Shown one piece after another: positions 1-9,863 of a stretch of DNA of 64,000 bases. The stretch's first letter is position 1. Each line of letters opens with the position of its first letter. Source of the DNA: Pseudomonas silesiensis (GTDB taxonomy: Bacteria > Pseudomonadota > Gammaproteobacteria > Pseudomonadales > Pseudomonadaceae); contig NZ_CP014870.1 of assembly GCF_001661075.1 (NCBI RefSeq), forward strand, positions 3,616,501 to 3,680,500, written 5' to 3'. The notes under the pieces were generated by a model. The model was not told the origin of the DNA. It ran no database searches and saw nothing but the letters and a program-made list of their open reading frames with translations. A program made the translations under genes and the position numbers.

Positions 1-66
1 ATGAAGGATTAGCGAAATTGATTAACCGCTAAAAACCTGCCATCGATTTTCCGACACGAACAAGCC

Positions 67-486
67 AAATCCTGTAGGAGCCCGGCTTGCCGGCGAAGGC
101 GTCCTCATGAGCGCTGCAAGACTTGAGACCGCCTTCGATGCGGTGCCGGCAAATCCTGTAGGAGCCCGGCTTGCCGGCGAAGGCATCCTCATGAGCGCTG
201 CAAGGCTTGAGACCGCCTTCAATGCGGTGCCGCCAAATCCTGTAGGAGCCCGGCTTGCCGGCGAAGGCATCCTCATGAGCGCCGCAAGGCTTGAGACCAC
301 CTTCGCTGCAGTGCCGCCAAATCCTGTAGGAGCCCGGCTTGCCGGCGAAGGCATCCTCATGAACGCTGCAAGGCTTGAGACCGCCTTCGATGCGGTGCCG
401 CCAAATCCTGTAGGAGCCCGGCTTGCCGGCGAAGGCGTCCTCATGAGCGCTGCAAGACTTGAGACCGCCTTCGATGCGGTGCAGCG
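67..486. repeat. Tandem array of five 84-bp REP-type units
   Basis: Five head-to-tail copies begin at 67, 151, 235, 319 and 403, each exactly 84 bp. Each unit starts with AAATCCTGTAGGAGCCCGGC, a Pseudomonas REP half. It continues into a GAAGGC...GCCTTC inverted pair, so each unit could fold into a hairpin. Copies differ by only a few bases. Because 84 is a multiple of three, the array stays open in several frames on both strands; those long frames are artefacts of the period and not genes. It lies directly upstream of the modA control region. Positions 1-66 hold nothing recognisable. Confidence 0.93.
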
Positions 487-527
487 ATCCAACAAGCCAC
501 CTCTCCAACGTTCCGTTTGCAGGCAAT

Positions 528-1360
<833 letters not shown>

Positions 1361-2041
1361 ATGACCCTATCGAGTGCCGACTTTTCCGCGATCTGGCTGA
1401 CCCTGAAACTGGCGTCGCTGACCACGGTCATCCTGCTGATCATTGGCACGCCGATTGCGCTATGGCTGTCGCGCACCCGATCCTGGCTGCGCGGTCCGGT
1501 CGGGGCGATCGTCGCCCTGCCCCTGGTGCTGCCGCCCACGGTGATTGGTTTCTACTTGTTGCTGGCGCTGGGCCCTAACGGATACATCGGTCAACTCACC
1601 CAATCCCTGGGGCTGGGCACGCTCACGTTCAGCTTTGCAGGTTTGGTGATCGGCTCGGTGCTGTACTCGATGCCCTTCGTGGTCCAACCGCTGCAAAACG
1701 CATTTTCCGCCATCGGCACCCGCCCCCTGGAAGTGGCCGCGACCTTGCGCGCCAATCCCTGGGACACCTTTTTCAGTGTGATCCTGCCCCTGGCCCGGCC
1801 GGGTTTCATCACCGCGGCCATCCTCGGTTTCGCCCACACCGTCGGCGAGTTCGGCGTGGTACTGATGATCGGCGGCAACATTCCCGACAAGACCCGCGTG
1901 GTGTCGGTGCAGATCTACGACCACGTCGAGGCCATGGAATACGCCCAGGCCCATTGGCTGGCCGGGGCGATGCTGGTGTTCTCGTTTGCCGTGTTGCTGG
2001 CGCTCTACTCCAGCCGCAAAACCAAAGCGGGCTGGAGCTGA
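1361..2041 (+). CDS. modB: Molybdate ABC transporter permease ModB
   Basis: A 226-aa inner-membrane protein with about five hydrophobic segments. It carries the permease coupling loop (EAA-type, about residues 125-145, containing EVAATL and a Pro-rich run) that contacts the ATPase. The start codon follows the modA stop with no gap, which suggests translational coupling. Length matches the family (about 225-230 aa). It forms the channel of the ModABC importer with ModA and ModC. Confidence 0.95.
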   Translation: MTLSSADFSAIWLTLKLASLTTVILLIIGTPIALWLSRTRSWLRGPVGAIVALPLVLPPTVIGFYLLLALGPNGYIGQLTQSLGLGTLTFSFAGLVIGSVLYSMPFVVQPLQNAFSAIGTRPLEVAATLRANPWDTFFSVILPLARPGFITAAILGFAHTVGEFGVVLMIGGNIPDKTRVVSVQIYDHVEAMEYAQAHWLAGAMLVFSFAVLLALYSSRKTKAGWS

Positions 2042-2044
2042 TCG

Positions 2045-3124
2045 ATGATTCATATGCGCCTGAAACTGAAGTATTCGGGGTTCGCCCTGGATGTCGACCT
2101 GCAACTGCCCGGTCGTGGCGTCACCGCGCTTTACGGTCACTCCGGCTCGGGCAAGACCACTTGCCTGCGTTGCATTGCCGGACTGGAACGGGCCGAACAG
2201 GGATTTATCCAGGTCAACGATGAAGTCTGGCAGGACAGCGACCGGCAGGTTTTCGTCCCGCCGCACAAACGCGCACTGGGTTATGTCTTTCAGGAAGCCA
2301 GCTTGTTCCCTCATCTGTCGGTGCTGGCCAACCTGGAATTCGGCCTCAAGCGCATCCCGAAACAGCAACGCCGGGTCGATATGACTCACGCCACCGAACT
2401 GCTCGGGATCGGCCATTTGCTGGATCGCCATCCGCAGCACCTGTCGGGCGGCGAACGGCAACGGGTGGGCATCGCCCGCGCCCTGCTCACCAGTCCGAAA
2501 CTGCTGCTGATGGACGAACCGCTGGCGGCGCTGGACAGCCAGCGCAAGGGCGAAATCCTGCCCTACCTGCAACGGCTGCACGATGAACTGGATATCCCGG
2601 TGCTGTACGTCAGCCACTCCCAGGACGAAGTCGCGCGGTTGGCCGACCATATCGTCCTGCTCAGCAACGGCCAGGCGCTGGCCAGCGGGCCGATCGGCGA
2701 AACCCTGGCCCGGCTCGATCTGCCCCTGGCACTGGGCGATGACGCGGGCGTGGTGATCGAGGGGCATGTCAGTGCCTATGACCCCGACTATCAACTGCTG
2801 ACCCTGCAACTGCCCGGCACCGCCCTGAACATTCGCGTGGCGCACACGCCGATGGACGCTGGCCAGGCGCTACGCTGCAAGGTCCAGGCACGGGATGTCA
2901 GCCTGAGCCTGCACAGCGCCCCGCAAAGCAGCATCCTCAACCGCCTGCCAGTCACCGTGATCAGCGAGATGGGTGCCGACAATGTCGCTCACGTGCTGAT
3001 CCGCCTGGACGCCGCCGGTACGCCGCTGCTGGCGCGAATCACCCGCTACTCCAGGGACCAGTTGAGCGTGCACCCCGGCCAGCAACTCTGGGCCCAGATC
3101 AAGGCGGTGGCCGTGCTGGCATAG
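2045..3124 (+). CDS. modC: Molybdate ABC transporter ATP-binding protein ModC
   Basis: A 359-aa ATPase. The nucleotide-binding domain has Walker [10 protein letters not shown] (about residues 34-42), the signature LSGGERQR and Walker [13 protein letters not shown]. The C-terminal 70 residues form a Mop/TOBE-type molybdate-binding domain. The chosen ATG has GGAG seven bases upstream; an in-frame ATG three codons later is an alternative. It is the last gene of modABC, three bases after modB. Confidence 0.95.
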   Translation: MIHMRLKLKYSGFALDVDLQLPGRGVTALYGHSGSGKTTCLRCIAGLERAEQGFIQVNDEVWQDSDRQVFVPPHKRALGYVFQEASLFPHLSVLANLEFGLKRIPKQQRRVDMTHATELLGIGHLLDRHPQHLSGGERQRVGIARALLTSPKLLLMDEPLAALDSQRKGEILPYLQRLHDELDIPVLYVSHSQDEVARLADHIVLLSNGQALASGPIGETLARLDLPLALGDDAGVVIEGHVSAYDPDYQLLTLQLPGTALNIRVAHTPMDAGQALRCKVQARDVSLSLHSAPQSSILNRLPVTVISEMGADNVAHVLIRLDAAGTPLLARITRYSRDQLSVHPGQQLWAQIKAVAVLA

Positions 3125-3210
3125 CCTGGCTAAGAAACTGGCTGGCACCACTGCAACGGCCTGCGGTCAATCGCAATAACGGCTCCTGATTCGTTGCAAG
3201 GACTTGCGCC

Positions 3211-4248
3211 ATGCCCGATACCGTATTGCCCGACGTGCTGCCGCCCGATTTGCATTACGTCGATGACACCCTGCCGGGCATCACCCGCAGGAAACTGCGC
3301 GGCAAGTTCTGCTACTTCGATTTCGCGGGCCAGCGCATCACCGACCCGGACGAAATCAAGCGCATCAACGCCCTCGCCGTGCCCCCGGCCTACACCGACG
3401 TGTGGATCTGCGCCGACCCGCGCGGCCACCTGCAAGCCACCGGACGCGATGCCCGGGGGCGCAAGCAATACCGTTATCACCCGCGCTGGCGGGAAGTGCG
3501 CGATGCCGATAAATACTCGCGCCTGCGGGACTTCGGACGCGCCTTGCCCAAGCTGCGCCGACAGCTGGAAACGCTGTTGGCGGCACCGGGTTTCAGCCGG
3601 GACAAGGTCATGGCCACGGTCATTACCTTGCTCGATGCGACCTTGATCCGCGTCGGCAATACGCAGTACGCGCGGGATAACCGCTCCTACGGCCTGACCA
3701 CCCTGCGCAGGCGTCACGTCGAGGTCAATGGCAGTGCGATCCTGTTCCAGTTCCGCGGCAAAAGCGGCGTCGAACACCAGATCACCGTGAAAGACCGGCG
3801 CCTGGCGCGGATCATCAAGCGCTGCCAGGAAATTCCCGGGCAAAACCTGTTCCAGTATCTCGATGAGAACGGCGAGCGGCATAGCATCAACTCCTCCGAC
3901 GTCAACACCTACCTGCAAACCCTGACCGGCGCCGATTTCACCGCCAAGGACTACCGCACCTGGGCGGGCAGTGTCCTGGCGCTGTCGGTCTTGCGTCAAT
4001 TGCAATGGCAGCCGGAGTCGGACGCCAAGCGCCATGTGGTGGAAATGGTGAAGAACGTCGCCCGGCAACTGGGCAACACCCCGGCGGTCTGCCGCAAGTG
4101 CTACATCCACCCGGCGGTGCTCGACGGGTTTCTGCTGGGGGCCCTGGCCGAGTTGCCGCGCCCGAGAACGCGCAAGGGACTCAGGGCCGAGGAAGTCGGA
4201 CTGGCGATTTTTCTGGAGAAAATGGCGTCGATCCAACCGACGAACTGA
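3211..4248 (+). CDS. Type IB DNA topoisomerase (poxvirus-like)
   Basis: A 345-aa protein of the bacterial/poxvirus topoisomerase IB family. It shows the N-terminal domain (start MPDTVLPDVLP), the catalytic-core stretch with MATVITLLDATLIRVGN, and the active-site tyrosine in CRKCYIHP at about residue 298. Such enzymes relax supercoils through a 3'-phosphotyrosyl intermediate without ATP. It lies downstream of modC with an 86-bp gap, so it is probably transcribed separately. Full length; nothing appears broken. Confidence 0.93.
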   Translation: MPDTVLPDVLPPDLHYVDDTLPGITRRKLRGKFCYFDFAGQRITDPDEIKRINALAVPPAYTDVWICADPRGHLQATGRDARGRKQYRYHPRWREVRDADKYSRLRDFGRALPKLRRQLETLLAAPGFSRDKVMATVITLLDATLIRVGNTQYARDNRSYGLTTLRRRHVEVNGSAILFQFRGKSGVEHQITVKDRRLARIIKRCQEIPGQNLFQYLDENGERHSINSSDVNTYLQTLTGADFTAKDYRTWAGSVLALSVLRQLQWQPESDAKRHVVEMVKNVARQLGNTPAVCRKCYIHPAVLDGFLLGALAELPRPRTRKGLRAEEVGLAIFLEKMASIQPTN

Positions 4249-4319
4249 CAGTTGTTTTTTTGCATGATCGCAAATGGCTTCTATGCTTGTTCTGGACACG
4301 TATCAGCTGCGGTGACGCC

Positions 4320-4541
4320 ATGGAAGACATTTTCGTTGTGAAGCGCTGCAACAGGACCATCATCAATGGCCGCCGAGCCGGGGAAACCAGTCATCTACCC
4401 CCTGACGCCGCCGTCTGGTACCGCATTATCGACACCCGCACCCGCGGCTTCATGGGCGACGGCTTCGATCGGGAAGAAGAGGCCCGACGTGCCTGCTGGC
4501 AGTTGAACGCCAGGTCGCAGATGACCGCCCCACAAGGCTGA
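4320..4541 (+). CDS. Small hypothetical protein (73 aa)
   Basis: A 73-aa protein starting MEDIFVVKRCNR and ending QMTAPQG, charged and soluble, with one central Trp-Tyr patch (VWYRIID). No domain was recognised. The reading frame is open much further upstream, but that part lies inside the topoisomerase gene, so the ATG at 4320 is the likely start. The ribosome site is weak. No link to its neighbours is evident. Confidence 0.6.
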   Translation: MEDIFVVKRCNRTIINGRRAGETSHLPPDAAVWYRIIDTRTRGFMGDGFDREEEARRACWQLNARSQMTAPQG

Positions 4542-4551
4542 AGTCCGGGTC

Positions 4552-4618
4552 TATAATGAAAGTTGCTGAGGGAACAGCGACCCCAATCGGTAGAAAGCTC
4601 GCCCCCAGCGGGCTTTTT
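4552..4618 (+). ncRNA. Candidate small RNA or attenuator with terminator
   Basis: A -10 hexamer TATAAT, preceded by C as sigma-S promoters prefer, lies at 4552-4557 without a good -35. About 40 bases later there is a terminator hairpin (arms 4596-4602 and 4608-4614, one G-T pair, then five T). This would give a transcript of about 55 nt starting near 4564. It lies between two short genes and could instead be a leader that attenuates the gene at 4658. I do not recognise a known RNA family. Confidence 0.4.
4596..4618 (+). terminator. Rho-independent terminator
   Basis: Seven-base arms AGCTCGC and GCGGGCT (one wobble pair) around a 5-base loop, followed by TTTTT. It sits between the 73-aa gene and the 76-aa gene. 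Confidence 0.65.
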
Positions 4619-4657
4619 GCTACCACTGCCAAGGTTTCTTCAACGGAGGTGTTTGCC

Positions 4658-4888
4658 ATGTCCGAAAAAGAGTCCATCACCACCCTGCTCACTTTGCTTG
4701 ACTCGCGCCAGGCTCGCTTGGCCGCAGCGTGCAAGGAAATCGCCGACTGGGTCGATCATCAAGGCGGGCACCCGACTGCGCTCAGGATTCGTGACCGTCT
4801 GAATGACATCGAAAAGGACACGCCCCTGATTCGCAATACGCTGTCTTCGCTCAAGCCTGTCGACCCGCCACTGCCGCGGTTCAGATGA
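4658..4888 (+). CDS. Small hypothetical protein (76 aa)
   Basis: A 76-aa protein starting MSEKESITTLL. The start is set by the strong ribosome site ACGGAGGT seven bases upstream; an in-frame ATG at 4556 lies upstream of a terminator hairpin and is rejected. Residues 1-55 are predicted helical (LDSRQARLAAACKEIADWVD), and the tail is Pro-rich. No family was recognised. Confidence 0.65.
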   Translation: MSEKESITTLLTLLDSRQARLAAACKEIADWVDHQGGHPTALRIRDRLNDIEKDTPLIRNTLSSLKPVDPPLPRFR

Positions 4889-4928
4889 TTCGATCTGGAC
4901 AACGGACTCCAGGGCACGGCCTGATTCA

Positions 4929-4967
4929 GGACGCATGAACGGCAACGATCGGTTACCGGATGCGTCC
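4929..4967. repeat. Long imperfect hairpin
   Basis: Perfect 8-bp arms GGACGCAT and ATGCGTCC enclose a further self-complementary core (CGG..AAC against GGTT.CCG). There is no T-run. It may stabilise the 3' end of the preceding mRNA or help terminate it. Confidence 0.5.
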
Positions 4968-4998
4968 TTGCCTGAACGCTTGGCGTTACACCCGACAA

Positions 4999-5023
4999 CC
5001 CGACCTGGCGTCGGGATTTTTTT
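4999..5023 (+). terminator. Rho-independent terminator
   Basis: Stem CCCGAC/GTCGGG with a 5-base loop followed by A and seven T. It closes the transcript of the 76-aa gene. The rest of 5024-5198 holds no recognisable gene. Confidence 0.8.
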
Positions 5024-5198
5024 GCCTGATATTTCCTTTCACACCCCTTTCACAACTTACCCTCTACAGTGGCCTCACTCCTTTTGAAGCACCCCTTGGC
5101 CCGCCCGCATGCGAGCCTTTTTTTTGCCCGCAGCCCGGTCAACGAACGTCATCACTTGTGGGGGGTCAAATGATCACACGTCACCAAGGAGACGTCTG

Positions 5199-5483
5199 AT
5201 GATCACCCACTTCAAAATCGGCGGGCATCTGGCCTGCGGTCACAAAGGCAGCAATCTCATTTCGACCCGCGAACTGAACCGCGTGAAATGCAGAAGCTGT
5301 CGTAATACCGATGCCTTCAAGGAAGCGCGCAAAACCCAGCGCAACGCTGCACGCCGCGCCTCGCGCAAAACCAGAGTCACCCCCACTGCCACCGACTGGC
5401 GCACGGCCTGGACCGAGCGGCTCACCGCCATGGCCGGACGGCAACGCTTGCCCCGGGGTTTTACCGGCCAGCCTTTCGTATAG
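5199..5483 (+). CDS. Small basic Cys-rich hypothetical protein (94 aa)
   Basis: A 94-aa, strongly basic protein starting MITHFKIGGHLACGHKGSN. It has a C-x-H...C-x-x-C arrangement (LACGH at about residue 12 and VKCRSCRN at about residue 34) that looks like a zinc ribbon, followed by an Arg/Lys-rich region (about residues 40-65) suited to nucleic acid contact. The start is supported by AAGGAG nine bases upstream. No named family was recognised; a small nucleic-acid-binding role is only a guess. Confidence 0.65.
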   Translation: MITHFKIGGHLACGHKGSNLISTRELNRVKCRSCRNTDAFKEARKTQRNAARRASRKTRVTPTATDWRTAWTERLTAMAGRQRLPRGFTGQPFV

Positions 5484-5493
5484 CTGACCGGCC

Positions 5494-5528
5494 GGGCGGC
5501 CGCGTCGAATTCAATCGGCCGGCCGCCC
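5494..5528. repeat. GC-rich inverted repeat after the 94-aa gene
   Basis: Nine-base arms GGGCGGCCG and CGGCCGCCC form a strong hairpin with a 17-base loop immediately after the stop codon, without a T-run. It is probably an mRNA 3'-end stabiliser or a weak terminator. Confidence 0.5.
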
Positions 5529-5636
5529 ACTACCAGATCAAATCACAAAATCGGATGGAACAAGGCTGTTCGTTATGTTTCGAAAGTTATAGGCCCCTGA
5601 CCTTCCAGGCAGGGCACTACTGGAGAGGACATCCTG

Positions 5637-6062
5637 ATGAACAGTAGATTTGTGCTTCTGCTTGCCTGCCTGAGCCCTACCCTGACGATGGCGCAGGGGT
5701 GCGACGTGCTGACCCGATCCCAGAGCCCTTCCGTACCTGTGATCGAGACCCACACCTGCTATGAATACAAGGGCATGCCGGTGGACGCCATCGACTGGTC
5801 CTGCAGCAACGAAAGCAGGGAGATGTTGACCAGCACCAAGAAAAAAGTCGAGACCTGCGGCGACCTTTACCAGGCCACCTGCATGGGCACCGTGACGCCC
5901 GAATCCCTGGCCAATCCCCAGTCCGTCAGCAAGGACAAAAACAGCAAGGCGCTGAACATCCCGAAAGATGCGCAGATCATTACCTATTACTACGGCGCTG
6001 AAAATCTGGGACAGTCGAAGGTCGACTGTGAAACCGGTGGTGGCAGCTGGAAACAGAAATAG
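5637..6062 (+). CDS. Secreted hypothetical protein (141 aa)
   Basis: A 141-aa protein with a clear Sec signal peptide (MNSRFVLLLACLSPTLTMAQG, cleavage about residue 19). The mature part has six cysteines, suggesting disulfides in the periplasm, and a Lys-rich stretch (about residues 62-66). The start has GGAGAGG upstream. No domain was recognised, and it appears to be a single-gene unit. Confidence 0.65.
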   Translation: MNSRFVLLLACLSPTLTMAQGCDVLTRSQSPSVPVIETHTCYEYKGMPVDAIDWSCSNESREMLTSTKKKVETCGDLYQATCMGTVTPESLANPQSVSKDKNSKALNIPKDAQIITYYYGAENLGQSKVDCETGGGSWKQK

Positions 6063-6359
6063 TGACAGGTGCTGTGTCTGTTCAGGCAATCTGGATTTTC
6101 GCAGCCCCGTCCGGATTCAAGGTCTCCCGGAAATCTGACCTCTTGCCATTACGGTGGTCTGCCTGTCCGGGCACTGGAAATCTTAAGGTTAGATAAACTC
6201 AACCTGAGCAATATATTTTTTGATTATTAGCGCTATAGCGTCGCCATCCCCAACGATAGCCATATCGTGTCAATTTGTTGGCAACAATGCATTTCATCAA
6301 CTAGGATTCCTAGCTCATCACGCGTCTTCTTAAACAGGCGTCCAATCAAGGAGAGATAG
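6063..6359. other. Intergenic region, AT-rich
   Basis: A 297-bp gap. The stretch around 6190-6330 is AT-rich and probably holds the promoter of the next gene, but no convincing -35/-10 pair, operator or RNA gene was found. Confidence 0.4.
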
Positions 6360-6569
6360 ATGAAGTCCATTCGTGCTGCCGAGAAAACCTATCGTGCATG
6401 GTCCAGCCCGATCCTGCTCGAACTCAAGGCGCGAGAGCATCAACTGGATCCGGTTGACCGGCAGGCCCTGCAAAACGTGTTGGTGGAGAGAAGACTGCTG
6501 AATGTCGGTAATCCTTCAGGGGATGATCGGCGCAAACCTGATCCGACGCAGGGTGGAGGTCAACCCTAG
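6360..6569 (+). CDS. Small hypothetical protein (69 aa)
   Basis: A 69-aa soluble, charged protein starting MKSIRAAEKTYRAW with a Gly/Pro-rich tail. The ribosome site AAGGAGAG lies seven bases before the ATG. It is followed after 36 bp by a small membrane-anchored protein and may be co-transcribed with it. No family was recognised. Confidence 0.55.
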   Translation: MKSIRAAEKTYRAWSSPILLELKAREHQLDPVDRQALQNVLVERRLLNVGNPSGDDRRKPDPTQGGGQP

Positions 6570-6605
6570 ATGGGCTAGAGGTCACGGACCAAAGAGGTTG
6601 CGCAA

Positions 6606-7049
6606 GTGAAAGGCAAATTACTGGGTGCCGCCGCCACCTTGGCGATCATTGGTGCCGTGACGTACGGGTTGAGAGCCTGGGAAGCCAACGAGAACCCGCA
6701 GCGGGATGAATCGTGCAAGATTGCCCAGCAGCGATTGAAAGCCTTGGAAATCCAGGCGAGGGCGCTGGCTGCGGGGCTTTCGGTCGATGGCTACGCCGAG
6801 GCCGAGAAGGCAGAGGTAGGCAAGCTGGTCCACGCCCTCGGTACGGCCAACAGCGAGCAAGAGGTCGAGGCGGTCATCGAGGCGCACGCTGCCACGGTTA
6901 AAGCTCAGGTTGACGCATCGGACGCCGAGGTGAAGTCCCGGGGGGAGCAGTTGTTTCTCGAGCAACGGCTGAAGGAGCAGCGAATACCTGCTGACGTCAA
7001 ACAGGAACTCAAGCGCGCCGAGAAGGCTGTCGCTATTGCCTGTAATTGA
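6606..7049 (+). CDS. Membrane-anchored coiled-coil hypothetical protein (147 aa)
   Basis: A 147-aa protein with a GTG start. The N-terminal hydrophobic segment (about residues 4-22, LLGAAATLAIIGAVTYGL) is a signal anchor. The rest is Ala/Glu/Lys-rich helix, likely coiled coil and periplasmic, with two cysteines (near residue 37 and at the penultimate position) that could pair. No domain was recognised. Confidence 0.6.
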   Translation: MKGKLLGAAATLAIIGAVTYGLRAWEANENPQRDESCKIAQQRLKALEIQARALAAGLSVDGYAEAEKAEVGKLVHALGTANSEQEVEAVIEAHAATVKAQVDASDAEVKSRGEQLFLEQRLKEQRIPADVKQELKRAEKAVAIACN

Positions 7050-7163
7050 CCCTTGACACGTCATCTCGCCAACAACAGGCACCCACCGCTCGTCCTCTGC
7101 CCAGCACCATTTCGTCGCCGATTCTTCAAATGCTGTGTTAACCACATGCAAGGAAGACTCACC

Positions 7164-7223
7164 ATGATGAAGCATACAATTGCAGTGCTCACGCTCGCGG
7201 ACGGAGGCAGTGGTGGCAGCTAG
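7164..7223 (+). pseudogene. Truncated leader-like remnant in a gene-poor stretch
   Basis: A well-positioned ATG (AAGGAAGACTCACC upstream) opens a frame that reads like the start of a signal peptide (MMKHTIAVLTLA) but stops after 19 codons. Other short frames up to 7640 resemble nothing known. I read 7050-7706 as a decayed gene plus a REPIN; the identity of the lost gene is unclear. Confidence 0.3.
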
Positions 7224-7268
7224 TGGTCTGACCCGGGACGTGCACAAACAGCGTGTCCGACACAAATC

Positions 7269-7363
7269 CCTGTAGGAGCCAGGCTTGCCGGCGAAAGCGG
7301 CGTGTCGGTCAACATCCATGCCGAAAGTCAGTGCGCCTTCGCCGGCAAGCCGGCTCTTACAGG
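7269..7363. repeat. REPIN (inverted pair of REP sequences)
   Basis: CCTGTAGGAGCCAGGCTTGC and its inverted partner (GCAAGCCGGCTCTTACAGG) flank about 55 bp, with tails outward. This is the usual Pseudomonas REPIN layout. Confidence 0.85.
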
Positions 7364-7706
7364 TGATCGGTGCATCAGCTTTCGCCCGTAAACCGTTGAT
7401 CAATCGTCGTGACGACGAACATGGCGGTTCACTGCAAAACCGCCTACGCTTCTTGCATGAGTCCCCAGGCCGTTGCTGTGGTCCCAGTATCGGGCTGGAG
7501 CGATCTGATAGCCTTTGACCGCCCGTTCATTGGCAACTGCACGCGCGTATCGCCAACAAGGCCCCTCCATCCGGTCGACCCGACCAGCAGTTCGGTGCAA
7601 CGGGTAAAGGCTACACGGATTACCCCGCCTATCGTCCCTAAGCGAACGATGCCGCGCCTCTGGAAATAGGCGCGCGGCTCACTATCTCCCATTCAGGAAG
7701 ATAAGT

Positions 7707-8699
7707 ATGTATCGACCAAGCACGGTGCCTTATCAGGAACATCGAGGGTTCAGCCAGACCTTCACTCCGGGTCATTTGAGCCTGGGCTTGTTCTTGCCTT
7801 TGGAGGCCTTCGATGGGGACACTCCGAGCATGCTCAATCAGGTCACATTGGCCAAGCGGGCAGAGGCGCTGGGCTTCACCGCGCTCTGGTTTCGCGACGT
7901 GCCTCTTCGGGACCCTGGTTTCGGCGATGTCGGCCAAGTCTTCGACCCCTGGGTTTACCTGGGCTATATGGCCGCTCATACGTCAGAGATAGCGCTTGGC
8001 ACCGCATCCATTGCCATCTCTTTACACCATCCGCTGCACACGGCCAAGGCATCAGCCAGCGTCGATCAGTTGAGTGGAGGTCGCTTGATTCTGGGGGTAG
8101 CCTCCGGCGATCGCCCAGTGGAGTTTCCGGCCTTTTACGTCGATCCCGAACGGCGCGGAGAAATCTTTCGAGAGCACTACGAGGTGATTCGTCGAGCCCA
8201 CAGCACCAGCTTCGAACCCATCCGCTGGAGCGGTGGTGAGCTGCGGGGCGCAGACCTCATTCCGAAACCCACAACCCAGGTCATTCCAATGCTCGTGACC
8301 GGCAATAGCCGCCAGTCACTGGATTGGATCGCGCGCGAAAGCAGCGGATGGATCAACTATCCACGCGTACCGAATATGCAGCGACTGATCGTGGAAGATT
8401 GGCGGCTGGAGGTCATGAAGCAATGTGGTTCCGTCTATAAGCCTTTCGCTCAGTCGCTTTACATCGACCTCGATGCGAACCCGTCCACTGCGCCCACCCG
8501 CATTCATTTGGGGTTCAGGCTCGGACGCGACCATCTCCGGGCTTTGCTGGAGTCGCTTCAGGAAATCGGAGTCGACCACGTCATCCTGAATCTCAAATAC
8601 GGAAAGCGCGCTGCTGCAGAAGTCATTGAGGAGCTGGGCACTCACATCGTTCCGCAATTCGGAGTAAAGGCGCATCCTGGAGCGAAAAAAAATGGCTAG
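7707..8699 (+). CDS. Luciferase-like (LLM class) flavin oxidoreductase
   Basis: A 330-aa protein of the bacterial luciferase-like monooxygenase superfamily. It has a TIM-barrel start (LSLGLFLPLEAFDGD), RAEALGFTALWFRDVP, the GTASIAISLHHPLHTAKASASVDQLS region and SGGRLILGVASGD, which are typical F420/FMN-dependent LLM motifs. The substrate cannot be inferred. It is monocistronic and is followed convergently by a truncated alcohol dehydrogenase gene. Confidence 0.85.
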   Translation: MYRPSTVPYQEHRGFSQTFTPGHLSLGLFLPLEAFDGDTPSMLNQVTLAKRAEALGFTALWFRDVPLRDPGFGDVGQVFDPWVYLGYMAAHTSEIALGTASIAISLHHPLHTAKASASVDQLSGGRLILGVASGDRPVEFPAFYVDPERRGEIFREHYEVIRRAHSTSFEPIRWSGGELRGADLIPKPTTQVIPMLVTGNSRQSLDWIARESSGWINYPRVPNMQRLIVEDWRLEVMKQCGSVYKPFAQSLYIDLDANPSTAPTRIHLGFRLGRDHLRALLESLQEIGVDHVILNLKYGKRAAAEVIEELGTHIVPQFGVKAHPGAKKNG

Positions 8700-8753
8700 T
8701 GATACCGCAGGTGGTGCAGCGGGCCCGCAAGCGCACCCGCCTGATAAGTGAAA

Positions 8754-9499
8754 TCAGAAACCTTCGAGAACGATCTTGCCCCGGGCCTTGCCGCTCTCGA
8801 CCAGAGCATGGGCACGACGCATGTTTGCCGCATTGATCACACCGAAGTGCTCGCCCACGGTGGTTTGCAGAACACCCTGATCAATAAGAGCGCTGACCCG
8901 ATTGAGCAGGTGATGCTGGTTGATCATGTCCGGGGTTTCGTACAGCGAGCGGGTGAACATCAGCTCCCAATGCAACGACAGCGACTTGCGCTTGAGCGGC
9001 ATCACGTCGAGGCTTTCGGGATCGTCAATCACACCCAGACGCCCCTGTGGCTTGAGCACGTCGATCAGTTGTGCAAAGTGCTGTTCGGTGTGGGTCAGGC
9101 TGGCGACATAGTCGATCTCCGGCACGCCGAGCGCTTGCAACTGTGCGAGCAGTGGCTGGCTGTGATCGATCACGTGATGCGCGCCCAACTGCCGCACCCA
9201 ATCAGCGGTTTCCTGGCGTGAGGCGGTACCGATGACGGTAAGGCGGGTCAACTGTCGGGCCAGCTGCACCAGCATCGAACCGACGCCGCCAGCCGCTCCA
9301 GTGATCAACAGGCACTGGCCCTCCCCCGAACCCTCGGCGACACCGAGCCGGTCAAACAACAATTCCCAGGCAGTGATCGAAGTCAACGGCAACGCTGCCG
9401 CATCGGCCGCGCCCAATGATCGAGGCTTGTGCCCGACGATCCGCTCATCGACCAAATGGAATTCGCTGTAGTTGCCGGCGCGGGCAATCGAGCCGGCAC
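8754..9499 (-). pseudogene. 5'-truncated zinc-type alcohol dehydrogenase (quinone oxidoreductase-like)
   Basis: About 248 codons match the C-terminal two-thirds of a zinc-binding alcohol dehydrogenase/quinone oxidoreductase. They include the nucleotide-binding motif LLITGAAGGVGSMLVQLA and the C-terminal AHALVESGKARGKIVLEGF. The match stops upstream of AGSIARAG, so roughly the first 95 residues are missing. The frame stays open further upstream only because it runs antisense through a LysR fragment. The join near 9499 looks like a deletion that fused two divergent genes. Confidence 0.8.
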
Positions 9500-9740
9500 G
9501 GTGGACGTGGCGATTCGATACGGCCCGAATGAAGACGCCAACTACGTGGCACTGCCGCTTGCACCGTGGAACCAGCGGGTGCTGGTTGCCTCGCCGGAGT
9601 ATGTGCAACGCTGCGGTTCTCCCCAAACGCTGGATGACTTGAGCAAGCATGCCTGCCTGCTCTATCTGCAAAATGGCCGGGTCTACGACAAGTGGAACCT
9701 GGGCGGGCAAACCGTGCAGGTTTCGGGGCCACTCAAGACG
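9500..9740 (+). pseudogene. LysR-family regulator fragment (effector-binding domain)
   Basis: About 80 codons read as the middle of a LysR substrate-binding domain (TVDVAIRYG, ALPLAPWNQRVLVASPEYV, LYLQNGR). The DNA-binding N-terminus is lost at the junction with the dehydrogenase remnant. The C-terminus is lost where an IS110-type remnant begins near 9760. It was probably the divergent regulator of the truncated dehydrogenase. Confidence 0.75.
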
Positions 9741-9863
9741 ATACTTACATACTCAAAATACAGTCCGATTGTAAGCAATGGGATGGACGCCCCCGCCCAT
9801 AATCGTATCGCTGTGCCAGAGTGAGCGGTGTCGCCATCCACTTGTGCAAAGGGGTAATCAGCC

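Noticed and set aside
67..486. The tandem array as a CRISPR
   Set aside because: Copies are contiguous 84-bp units without unique spacers, and no cas gene is in the window.
1460..2845. A 461-codon minus-strand frame across modB and modC
   Set aside because: Antisense shadow of two clear transporter genes; composition biased to Gln/Gly/His/Arg.
7400..7669. Overlapping short frames on both strands (66-86 codons)
   Set aside because: No ribosome sites, no family resemblance, and they contradict each other. Treated as decayed sequence.
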